DNA of 64,000 bases, taken from positions 1-64,000 of IMG/VR virus record IMGVR_UViG_3300036715_000153; one strand, 5' to 3'. Below the pieces are notes generated by a model. The model saw only the letters and a list, made by a program, of their open reading frames with translations. It was not told the origin of the DNA and ran no database searches. Origin of the DNA: a virus. Both the position numbers and the translations under genes were made by a program. The first letter of the stretch is position 1. The number at the start of each line of letters is the position of its first letter. Positions 56,119-64,000 of the stretch are shown piece by piece.

Positions 56119-58308
56119 TTAAGCCAATTCGGCGAAGTTAGCACCAGTTGCAGTAGCTACGAATTCCAACTCGATGAATGAAATGCTACGTGCTGGCTTG
56201 ATCAAGAACTTAGCTAAGAAACCATTGCTATCAATTACTTGAGGTGTATTGTTCGACTCGTCGCAAATAACCTTAAAGTCGTATATACCTCTGCGACCTT
56301 GGATATCGCGCAAGTATGGAGTAACTGTATTAGTAAATCTAGTACGAGTAAACGCATCGTTAAACTCGAACAAGATAAACTTGCTGTATGAGGCCAGCGA
56401 CTTCTCAAGCAAGATAAACAATCTACGAACGTTAATACGACTAAACGCACCTTGATCTGTAACCATAGTCTTATCGCCATACAATACAGTACCTACGCCA
56501 GGGAAAGTAACTACTGGGTTAATACCAAGCTGATACATATTATCGCGAGAAGCTTTGCTAGTAGGGTTCCACGCTAGTTGGATTGTATTCTTAATAAATC
56601 CACGATTGAAACCAGCAGGGCTCCACCATGTATCAGCTACAGAGTCTACAGACGCACACAATCCCATAGTCGAAGGGTTCAGAGGAATCCAACGATACGC
56701 ATCATTGTAACGGTCATACACTTGCTTCCAACCAGTGTCATATACAATATAAGACGAGCTGTTCAGGGCATTGCGGAAGCTAATAACATCGCGCTCTTCG
56801 TTGCCGGTATTATTTTGTACTGCTGCTAGTGGAGGAGAAATACCGCCAACGCAATCCTTACGGAAAGTACACAGTTGATCATTAATATAAGTAGCAATGC
56901 CTTGAGTACATACGCCACCTACGATCAAAGTAACGTCGATTGCTGTTTGGTCTTTATACAGCGCAAAACCAGAAATACGGTTTGCATCAGTAATAGTGCT
57001 GTTACCAGTTGCACCTGAAGTGAACGCATATACAGGGGTTGCTGAATAGCTACCGAACTTGCTAGCAGAAGCAGAACCAAACAATGCAGTGCCAGCGCCC
57101 ATCGTATCAGAAGCAGTAACAGCAGTTTCATGCGCAGTTACCCAAACATAGGCCGACGCATTGTTAATAACGTTTAAGTAATAGTTCTGTGAGCCAGCAG
57201 CAGTCTTAGAATCGATAGCCTTAGACAAGCCAACAAACTTCTCTAAGACAGTTCCTGGAGTTCCAGTAAATACACCGCTCTTATCAATAACAACTGCGTG
57301 GATTTCATCGTTTAATCCGCCGAGGTTCTTAACATAAGACGAAGTAGCAGGAGCTCCAGGCCAAGTTGTAATATAAACAACCAAGCCGTTAACTGTACCT
57401 GTTACAGCAAGCGTAGTAGAGGCAGCAGTTGCCGCTGCGCTCATTACAACAGCAGAAGCAGAAGTAATAGAAACGATAGTTGTTCCTGTTGGGATACCTG
57501 TACCTGTTAATGTTTGACCTACAGCCAACGCACCAGATGCAACAACGATATTGGTTAGGTTGGTAGAGCCGACAACAGTAGTGGCACCGGTAATGCTAAC
57601 AGTCTGGACTGTAGTAATCGACAAACCAGGAGTCGTTGCAGTTGCTGCAGCAGACATAGTTACAGTGGTATCGTTAACGATATCTGTGATTTTAGTACCT
57701 ACAGGAATACCGGTTGCTACAAGAGGCTGACCGATTGCAAGAGATCCGCTGGTCAATACAATGTTAGCCAGTGTAGTAGATCCGATAGAAATATCACCGG
57801 TACATGTCATCGAAGTTGTGCGAGACGATACAGATGCAGAAGAAGCAGAGCTAAACAATGAACGGTATTTCCACTGTGGGAAAGTATCTGCATCTGCTAA
57901 GCTAAACTCAAGTCCGTTACCCATCGAGCCGGGATACTTAGCGATAGATTTATTAGCTGCGAGGGCTGTAAGACCTTGATTGGCAAAGTCTATATCATTT
58001 TTAACTAAAACTGCGGTACCAGAAGCTACGCCGTTCTTAGCATCAGAAGATACTACGCGAACAGTCTTAAGATAACCAGAATAGGTCAAATAATCGGCAG
58101 CACACCACCAGTCAGTCCCGACTTCGTCGTTAGGACCGCCGAAGATCTTTTTAAGTGTGTCTTCAGAGTCGATGTTAACTACTTTAAGAGCTGGACCCCA
58201 TTGGAACGTACCAGCATAAGCGCCGATAGCTGTTGCTACGCTGGGTACAATCTTCGATAAGTCGGTTTCTTTAACCGCTACCGAAGGGGAAAGTGAAAAA
58301 TTAGGCAT
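56119..58308 (-). CDS. 18: Tail sheath protein gp18
   Basis: 729 aa (T4 659). Conserved ends: SPSVAVKETDLSKIVPSVAT, AYAGTFQWGPALKV, and the C-terminal RRLFILLEKSLASYSKFILFEFND, RTRFTNTVTPYLRDIQGRRGIYDF. Two tandem copies of a Ser/Thr/Ala/Val/Gly-rich module (ALAVGQTLTGTGIPTGTTI type) occupy about residues 160-305. They are presumably exposed on the tail surface and explain the extra length. Confidence 0.93.
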   Translation of the reverse strand: MPNFSLSPSVAVKETDLSKIVPSVATAIGAYAGTFQWGPALKVVNIDSEDTLKKIFGGPNDEVGTDWWCAADYLTYSGYLKTVRVVSSDAKNGVASGTAVLVKNDIDFANQGLTALAANKSIAKYPGSMGNGLEFSLADADTFPQWKYRSLFSSASSASVSSRTTSMTCTGDISIGSTTLANIVLTSGSLAIGQPLVATGIPVGTKITDIVNDTTVTMSAAATATTPGLSITTVQTVSITGATTVVGSTNLTNIVVASGALAVGQTLTGTGIPTGTTIVSITSASAVVMSAAATAASTTLAVTGTVNGLVVYITTWPGAPATSSYVKNLGGLNDEIHAVVIDKSGVFTGTPGTVLEKFVGLSKAIDSKTAAGSQNYYLNVINNASAYVWVTAHETAVTASDTMGAGTALFGSASASKFGSYSATPVYAFTSGATGNSTITDANRISGFALYKDQTAIDVTLIVGGVCTQGIATYINDQLCTFRKDCVGGISPPLAAVQNNTGNEERDVISFRNALNSSSYIVYDTGWKQVYDRYNDAYRWIPLNPSTMGLCASVDSVADTWWSPAGFNRGFIKNTIQLAWNPTSKASRDNMYQLGINPVVTFPGVGTVLYGDKTMVTDQGAFSRINVRRLFILLEKSLASYSKFILFEFNDAFTRTRFTNTVTPYLRDIQGRRGIYDFKVICDESNNTPQVIDSNGFLAKFLIKPARSISFIELEFVATATGANFAELA
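57395..57830 (-). repeat. Tandem beta modules inserted in tail sheath
   Basis: Two diverged copies of about 65 codons: LAIGQPLVATGIPVGTKIT..VTMSAAAT and LAVGQTLTGTGIPTGTTIV..VVMSAAAT. The same motif is present in gp23 (near 49200-49430) and in the adhesin. Confidence 0.8.
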
Positions 58309-58351
58309 TTATATTACATCCTTTATTATGGTGAGAAGTTATTACTAATTA

Positions 58352-58359
58352 AATTTAGT
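58352..58359 (-). promoter_or_regulatory. Late promoter box variant of gp18
   Basis: ACTAAATT, 44 bases before the sheath gene start. Confidence 0.5.
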
Positions 58360-58374
58360 AAAACAGCAAAACAT

Positions 58375-58770
58375 CTATTTCTTAAGAACATCTTTCTTAA
58401 TGAGCGCGCCGATTGATAGTTTAACTGGCTCGTTGTCCTGAATAACGTCTCTAACCGATTCACCTATCATCTTAGATGCAATACGAACGGGGGTTTCGAC
58501 GAGAATTTGTTCTGTTAGTGGAGTATAGAACTTTCCGTCGACTACGATCTCGAGACGAATATTCTTCTCGCCTTCTGATAACATACCTTCTAGTACAGGT
58601 ACGTCACATTCGACGATACCCTCTTCTGAATTATACTTAGAAGGAACCTTAATCTCGTATCCTAGTCCAGACTCTATAATAAGGGATACAGAATCCACTG
58701 TCTTGATCTTGCCGTCTATTTTCATTTCGAACTGAAATGATTGAGCTTCGTTTATTTTAAATTGAATCAT
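58375..58770 (-). CDS. Hypothetical virion-module protein, 131 aa
   Basis: Begins MIQFKINEAQSFQFEMKIDG; a beta-sandwich-like first 90 residues, then a helical basic end (LSIGALIKKDVLKK). Overlaps the next gene by 4 bases. Probably a tail or head completion component by position. Confidence 0.62.
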   Translation of the reverse strand: MIQFKINEAQSFQFEMKIDGKIKTVDSVSLIIESGLGYEIKVPSKYNSEEGIVECDVPVLEGMLSEGEKNIRLEIVVDGKFYTPLTEQILVETPVRIASKMIGESVRDVIQDNEPVKLSIGALIKKDVLKK

Positions 58771-59180
58771 TTTAATATCCTCTTTACTGATATATCCGTA
58801 GGTTTTTCATTCACACTTATATCAATAGGTGTGGTGTTAATAGAATTTAGTTTTGTTGTAAACAACGAAGAGATAATCCTACTAGATATCATATAGGTAG
58901 ATATACGTAGTTCTTTAAACTTAACATATATTCGAGCAACAGTGTCGAACAATATGTTTCTGTATGACTTTGTTATTACTCGACTGTCCCACCTAATAAT
59001 AAACGTAATGTCGTAATGGACTGTATTATCATATATGTATCTGCCGCCACCACTGGATACTGTTGGTGCTGGGGTAATGATTACTTCGACCGAATAACCA
59101 AACCCTAACTTAGCAAATATCTTATGTGAGAATACTGTAGGAGCAAGTCCTTCTGAAGCGATAGATAAGTGATTGCTCAT
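58767..59180 (-). CDS. Hypothetical virion-module protein, 137 aa
   Basis: Beta-rich first half with SSGGGRYIYDNTVHYDITFIIRW, helical middle (VARIYVKFKELRISTYM). No family is recognised. Lies between tail genes. Confidence 0.6.
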   Translation of the reverse strand: MSNHLSIASEGLAPTVFSHKIFAKLGFGYSVEVIITPAPTVSSGGGRYIYDNTVHYDITFIIRWDSRVITKSYRNILFDTVARIYVKFKELRISTYMISSRIISSLFTTKLNSINTTPIDISVNEKPTDISVKRILK

Positions 59181-59220
59181 GATTGTGTACTATATGCGCA
59201 GTATATCGAGCAAATAAGCA

Positions 59221-59874
59221 TTACACTCTGGTGACAGTAGTCGAACCCGCATTAGAATTAATCTGCTGAGATATTGTACCTGCTGTTCTTGATGTATCAG
59301 TTACAACTAAGGGTTTAGTCATATCAAGACCATACAACGCATAGATTTCCTGTAACATAATCAACTGATTAGGAGTTAATCCATCTACTTGAGCAGATAC
59401 CTTAGTATCAATATCCCCTGCAAGCGACAGCGTATCTTTAACTAACTTACCTGCTGTGCCTGCTATATTATATGTTGATAAATCTGTTGCCCAAGGATCA
59501 CCTACCTTAACGTTTATCAAACCAGCTGAGTTATGAGGTACTATTGATACTTGATTTAGATTTCTCTTACTGTGTATATTATTGTTGCTACCAGTTATAT
59601 TTACTTGATATTGACCATCTTCGAATGTAATACTATATGGGTCCAATATCTCGATAGTTCTTGCATAAGTCAATCCGTCGATTGTAACTTCTGTGTTGTG
59701 TCGGTTTGTATCTGGCATATACATACCATCTTCACTATCGGCCCAGTCATTTAACGCATTTCTAAAAGCATTGCTATCCAATTCATAAATTTCGAATGGC
59801 AGAGATTGTACCAAAGTCATAAAAGATTTTGGTACTGATATAATGAACGTAGCTGGGTCGATTGTTATTGCCAT
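59221..59874 (-). CDS. Phage structural protein, 217 aa
   Basis: The N-terminal IDPATFIISVPKSFMTLV and the C-terminal LTPNQLIMLQEIYALYGLDMTKPLVVTDTSRTAG define a family common in T4-like tail or neck regions, with the LYGLDPTKPLVVT signature. The role is unclear; adaptor or fibre-attachment proteins are candidates. Confidence 0.65.
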   Translation of the reverse strand: MAITIDPATFIISVPKSFMTLVQSLPFEIYELDSNAFRNALNDWADSEDGMYMPDTNRHNTEVTIDGLTYARTIEILDPYSITFEDGQYQVNITGSNNNIHSKRNLNQVSIVPHNSAGLINVKVGDPWATDLSTYNIAGTAGKLVKDTLSLAGDIDTKVSAQVDGLTPNQLIMLQEIYALYGLDMTKPLVVTDTSRTAGTISQQINSNAGSTTVTRV

Positions 59875-59879
59875 ACTAT

Positions 59880-59887
59880 TATTTATA
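59880..59887 (-). promoter_or_regulatory. T4-like late box TATAAATA
   Basis: TATAAATA on the minus strand, but only 6 bases before the 59874 start, so a transcript from it would be nearly leaderless. May be fortuitous. Confidence 0.3.
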
Positions 59888-59897
59888 CGAGCATAAA

Positions 59898-59922
59898 CGT
59901 AACAGCCTTTTTAGCTGTTACG
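59898..59922 (-). terminator. Hairpin after the adhesin gene
   Basis: CGTAACAGC/GCTGTTACG perfect 9-bp stem with a 7-base loop just downstream of the adhesin stop; U-poor tail. Confidence 0.6.
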
Positions 59923-59936
59923 CGGTCTACACTTCA

Positions 59937-62900
59937 TTATTCATCTCTGGTTAGTAGGACAGTCAAGTCTAAGCCAGCTGCACCAACCGTTGCTGATATT
60001 GTATATGCTTTATATAAAGTTCCAGCTGCAACAGTTGCTCTACGAACTTGACCTTGTACATCCTGGATATATTGTGTTGTTCCTGTTATAACCCCAGACG
60101 AGTTTGTAGTTCCTGTAAGCACTAAGTTCGATCCAACCGTTGTAATAATTCTAACTCTTGCATTCTGTACTGGTGCAAGGGTAACGCCGTCTTTAACTGT
60201 TACAGTAACCGGAACAGTATCTAGCGGATACTGAGTAGCCATCGCCGCAGCAGTAACCACAGTCGGTACAGCAATCGTTGTCAACAAGTTATTTGCAGCA
60301 TACGTGTTTGTCTTGGTTTTAATTTTCATCTTAAAGCCAGTACTACTAACAATTGAGTTCTCGTTATGTATACTTGCAAATGCCAATGCCTGAGATGCAG
60401 CATTCGTACCAGCAACAGACATCGTAAATACAGTTGCCGATGTTATAGATGCAACCGTTGATGTAGCAGGAATGTTAGCAGGAGTTGTGATGTCAAAAAT
60501 ATTATCACCAACTAATATACCATAAGTAGAGCTTGATCCTGTTATCGCAGTTGACGAAACAGTTTGGTTTGTCGCCGATATAGTTGGGTTACTCGTACCA
60601 CCTGGAAAAGCAATTGTACTGACTTCATATGTACCAGTCTTACCATTCTTAGCATCAATGACACGAGTAATTATTGTGTTAGCAGCAATACCTGTACCAG
60701 TTACAATATATCCTTCATACAATTTACCAGAAGTCCATGCCGAGACTGTCAACACGTTGCCTGAAATTGATCCTGTCACAGATGTAGATAACGGAGTCAA
60801 CGTTACAGTAGTTGTAGATGATATAGTCCAACCTGGGTGTGCAGCGAAAGCGGTAGTTACGTTTGATCCTTTAAAGTAAAGATTTTTCCATACTCCAGAG
60901 AATCCTGAGCCTACATCCAAATCATAAAAGAAGTCATGATTAATTGGATTTGTAGCGGTAAATGTTGGTGCTGTCATTGTATATGGAGCAACAGTACCAT
61001 TCGTAAATCTACTATGACCATATATCTGATATGGTGTAGTCCACTCTACCTCATCTGCAACGTTCAATAGTGCAAGCGTACCGACAGATGTAAAACCAGA
61101 GCCGACATCCATCTTGTTAATTGTATATGATGAAGCGGATGGTTCTTTATTTGTTTTCTCATTCATCTGTACCACTATCTTACCAGATACTGGGCTAGTG
61201 CTACCGCCTGAAGTCCAAACGTCTGGATTAATAGGAGCAGCAACAGAGAATGAAGTTGCAGTTGGTGCAGGCGATGACAATACTGTCCACGTACCATTAT
61301 ATCCAGATGTCATTTGATATGTTGTTGCGGATAAAACACCAGATACAATAACTTTATCACCTGCTGATAATCCGTTTGTACCAGTGTTGACAAAGTTTAT
61401 CTGTCCGCCGTTTGTAGTAGTCCAAGCAGTTCCAGTTGTGATAGGAACTGCTGTTTGGGTGTACATATCTTCCCAGTGATGCCCATATACAGCAGTCTGA
61501 CCTGTAGTTGAGTTAGTGCCGCCGTATTTTCTTAATACAGTGTTAAGTGGAGTGTTTGTATATACAACAGCTGCGCCTACCCAACAGTCTTCGAATGTAA
61601 TACCAGAGTATGAGTTATCTACAGCATTCATGATACCTGTTGCTGTAAGTGTAGTATATACTCGCTGCACTGAAATATTATATGCTGCACCACCTGCTGC
61701 GCCTACCATGATATATGTTAATGGGTTAGCAGAACCAGCAGATAGAGGGGCAGCGATCGTTCCAATGTTTCTAACCTTGATATTGTTAGAACCAACCAAA
61801 GCAGAGAATATGCCAGAAAGTGGCTGAGTGTTAGCAACAATACCTCTAGCGAATGTAACTCCATTGATAGTGATGCCAGTAGAGTTTGATGTCATGCCAA
61901 ACATCACCTGACCAGTAGTGGCAGTGGTTGCACCTTCTAAGGTGTCCATGTAATCGTTATCTGTCCATGTGTTATTAGTACATGTGGTTATGAGATTAGT
62001 ACCACCGGTTGTCCTAGTTCTGGTGAATGTACAGTTAGCAACACGAGTCAACGATCTTGATCCAGATGTAGCATTACGTGCAGTAGCACCTGCTGTCGCA
62101 GTTGTTCTTAATATTAAACAAGAATCGTTAATAACTGTAACACCAGTCATATCCGCCCATATTTGAGCATACCAACTAGCTGTACCGTTATGAAATTTTC
62201 CCCATGTGCAGTTTGATATTGTTCCACCACCATAACACAAACCAATATTCAAGACAGATGCTTGAGCAGAAGATGCTACAGCTGATATGCCAGTATTCAC
62301 GTTATTCAGTTTAAATGAAGAAGCAATCTCTGAGAAGTTTAACGACTCGGATTGTATGACGTGATTGTATGTGAATGAATATGCTTGTGGTGATTGAAAA
62401 TACCAAGGAATTGAAGCTCTGGTAACCGATATTGTACCGATAACACCACCAGTTGCAATCTTTGGTCTTGTGGTTAATGTTGATGCTGGTGTTATTTGTG
62501 ACAATACCCCAGCCGTAGCTGCTTTTGCAGAATCCGAACATATAACGTTTGGTATAAGAATTCTCATACCATGAGCAGGCAAATACCCCCAAACGTTAGT
62601 GCCGTCTCCGCCAAATCTACATGAACCGGAAGCAGAAAAGAAGTGTACGTGTTTACCTTGTTCACTATTCGTTGGGAATGCTGATGCAGTAACAGCCATA
62701 TTACCTAAACCAGTATAAAACTCATACTGCAATAACTTAGCGAATGAGAAAGTACCAGGGTCAGTTGCCATAGCAATTCTAAATGTGGTTGTGCTAGGAC
62801 AGTCAAATATTTCAAATATACCATCATACGTCAATGGTACAGTGAAATCTAATTCGATCACTTGACCAGCATATAATCCGTGTGCCTTATTTGTTGTGAT

Positions 62901-64000
62901 TGTAGTATAGCCGCCAGCCCATGAAGTAGAAGAAATAGTTAAGTCTGATGTTAATGAACCACCAGATGTATATGTTCCGGGATTATTGACCATCGCAGCA
63001 GTTATTGTTACAGTGGTTGTTGATGCATAAGACTTACCAGTAACAACAAAGATACCATTGTATGCAGCAGGTGTAACGTTTAAAACTTGGAACTGATCAC
63101 CAACTATCAGTTTATCAATAAATGGCCCGAGGGTTGTTGTCGTGAAGGTAACAACGTTCGCTGCCCATGATGCTGTAGATATAACGCCGAACGTAGATGC
63201 TTTCTCTACCCATGCACCTGCATAAGGGGTTAATGCTGTGGATGAGCCGCCTGATGCCGGAAACTGGACGATCTGTTGCGCAGTATTATTTGTTGTAAGT
63301 CTTGCGTACCCAACACCACCAGTCGATGCTCCTAAGCCAACAAACGTATTATCTGTTATCGTAAATGTTGTGGTGCTTGGAACAGTAGTTACTAACCACG
63401 AACCATTTAATGCAGCAACCGATTGACCATTTAATGTAACAGTAGATCCAACAACTAACCCGTGGGTCGATGTTGTAACAGTCACAGAATTCGCTACAGC
63501 TGCCGTAGATGATGTAACAGTAAACGGCATTGTTTTAGGAGTAAACCAATCACCATTAATTGTAAAGGAAGCGACACGAGGAATTGTATGAGAAGAAGTT
63601 TCTGCACCAACTACTTCGATCCAACCCCTTTGTTCTTGTCCTGCACATGTAGCTACTGCTGTTACTGTGCCATTACCGGATAATGCAAGAGCTACACCTG
63701 ATCTGAAAGGTCCATTAGAAATATTTTTTACTTTTATATAGCCTAATGGAGACACACTGCCAGCTGTGCCTGGACCAGCAGTCCATGATGACCATGCACC
63801 TAAGAATACCGATCCGACTGTCTTTGTAATCGTACCAGCATTCTCTGTTGCAGGATTTGATCCAATTGTAAAAGTGAATACAGTCGGCGATACGACCGAT
63901 GCCACTGTAACTGTACCGTTGAAGTTTGTTGTACCTGTAATGACAACCGAGTTGCCTACTGCAACAGTGTGAGCTGCGATTGTAGTTGCTGTTGCTACGT
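59937..64000 (-). CDS. Giant modular tail adhesin, 5' end outside window
   Basis: The frame is open to the window edge (more than 1350 aa); the GTG at 63905 is internal. It is Thr/Ser/Ala/Val/Gly-rich and built of beta modules. At least four copies of a G-L-x-x-G-x-x-V-x(n)-Y-N-G-x-F/W-x-V-x(n)-T-T-F-x-I unit occur (for example HGLVVGSTVTLNGQS..LNGSWLV). A parallel-beta-helix-like middle is followed by GTGI-type modules and a C-terminal DGVTLAPVQNARVRI carboxypeptidase-regulatory-like domain. It probably binds the host surface. Confidence 0.78.
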   Translation of the reverse strand, partial: VATATTIAAHTVAVGNSVVITGTTNFNGTVTVASVVSPTVFTFTIGSNPATENAGTITKTVGSVFLGAWSSWTAGPGTAGSVSPLGYIKVKNISNGPFRSGVALALSGNGTVTAVATCAGQEQRGWIEVVGAETSSHTIPRVASFTINGDWFTPKTMPFTVTSSTAAVANSVTVTTSTHGLVVGSTVTLNGQSVAALNGSWLVTTVPSTTTFTITDNTFVGLGASTGGVGYARLTTNNTAQQIVQFPASGGSSTALTPYAGAWVEKASTFGVISTASWAANVVTFTTTTLGPFIDKLIVGDQFQVLNVTPAAYNGIFVVTGKSYASTTTVTITAAMVNNPGTYTSGGSLTSDLTISSTSWAGGYTTITTNKAHGLYAGQVIELDFTVPLTYDGIFEIFDCPSTTTFRIAMATDPGTFSFAKLLQYEFYTGLGNMAVTASAFPTNSEQGKHVHFFSASGSCRFGGDGTNVWGYLPAHGMRILIPNVICSDSAKAATAGVLSQITPASTLTTRPKIATGGVIGTISVTRASIPWYFQSPQAYSFTYNHVIQSESLNFSEIASSFKLNNVNTGISAVASSAQASVLNIGLCYGGGTISNCTWGKFHNGTASWYAQIWADMTGVTVINDSCLILRTTATAGATARNATSGSRSLTRVANCTFTRTRTTGGTNLITTCTNNTWTDNDYMDTLEGATTATTGQVMFGMTSNSTGITINGVTFARGIVANTQPLSGIFSALVGSNNIKVRNIGTIAAPLSAGSANPLTYIMVGAAGGAAYNISVQRVYTTLTATGIMNAVDNSYSGITFEDCWVGAAVVYTNTPLNTVLRKYGGTNSTTGQTAVYGHHWEDMYTQTAVPITTGTAWTTTNGGQINFVNTGTNGLSAGDKVIVSGVLSATTYQMTSGYNGTWTVLSSPAPTATSFSVAAPINPDVWTSGGSTSPVSGKIVVQMNEKTNKEPSASSYTINKMDVGSGFTSVGTLALLNVADEVEWTTPYQIYGHSRFTNGTVAPYTMTAPTFTATNPINHDFFYDLDVGSGFSGVWKNLYFKGSNVTTAFAAHPGWTISSTTTVTLTPLSTSVTGSISGNVLTVSAWTSGKLYEGYIVTGTGIAANTIITRVIDAKNGKTGTYEVSTIAFPGGTSNPTISATNQTVSSTAITGSSSTYGILVGDNIFDITTPANIPATSTVASITSATVFTMSVAGTNAASQALAFASIHNENSIVSSTGFKMKIKTKTNTYAANNLLTTIAVPTVVTAAAMATQYPLDTVPVTVTVKDGVTLAPVQNARVRIITTVGSNLVLTGTTNSSGVITGTTQYIQDVQGQVRRATVAAGTLYKAYTISATVGAAGLDLTVLLTRDE

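Noticed and set aside
59880-59887. TATAAATA as a true T4-type late promoter
   Set aside because: It is 6 bases from the start codon, unlike the ACTAAATA boxes at 25-46 bases, so it is kept only as a low-confidence site.
1-64000. CRISPR arrays
   Set aside because: No regularly spaced direct repeats of 23-40 bases were seen; the recurring intergenic elements are far apart and lie at promoters.

Overview
The window is 64 kb of a T4-superfamily myovirus (Caudoviricetes, contractile tail). It carries a syntenic T4-type core: RNase H, DNA ligase, gp43 DNA polymerase, gp41 helicase, UvsX, UvsY, UvsW, gp46/gp47, sigma gp55, portal gp20, protease gp21, scaffold gp22, capsid gp23, tube gp19 and sheath gp18. 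Base composition is AT-rich. Almost every gene reads on the minus strand. The exceptions are two homing-endonuclease-like genes and a possible small transcript. The host is not identified. A circularly permuted tmRNA with a YALAA-ending tag would fit a betaproteobacterium, or another lineage with two-piece tmRNA, but that is inference.

Layout from low to high coordinate (transcription runs the other way). 0-12 kb: small early or accessory genes, many under 60 codons and joined by ATGA overlaps, plus RNA ligase 1, RNase H, a DexA-like exonuclease, a dNTP pyrophosphohydrolase-like protein, DNA ligase and a DUF932 protein. 12-27 kb: replication and recombination (MGME1-like nuclease, PhoH, gp43, spanins, gp41, UvsX). 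27-35 kb: a 7-deazaguanine block (FolE, QueD, QueE, DpdA-like transglycosylase, kinase-nucleotidyltransferase fusion, glycosyltransferase, phosphoribosyltransferase, phosphoesterase). 35-39 kb: small genes, a tmRNA and a tRNA array. 39-45 kb: gp46, gp47, gp55, UvsW, UvsY. 45-64 kb: virion genes, ending in a giant modular adhesin that runs off the window edge.

Three promoter classes are visible. Early-type promoters (TTGACT-N16-TATAAT) share an identical start region, CACTACATGAAC. Late genes have ACTAAATA 25-50 bases before their starts, a variant of the T4 late box TATAAATA that gp55 would read. Single sigma70-like promoters precede folE, gp55 and gp43. Rho-independent terminators separate the units.

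The most notable items are: (1) a phage-encoded tmRNA gene in permuted order, with acceptor piece, 60-nt intervening hairpin, then coding piece; (2) a DNA polymerase gene interrupted twice within 44 bases, by an HNH endonuclease insertion with its own late promoter and by an ORF-less group I intron; (3) a 7-deazaguanine DNA-modification block without a visible QueC and with unusual partners; (4) one beta-rich repeat module shared by the capsid protein, the tail sheath and the adhesin; (5) tRNA-like genes with extended acceptor helices and a class II tRNA with a CAU anticodon.
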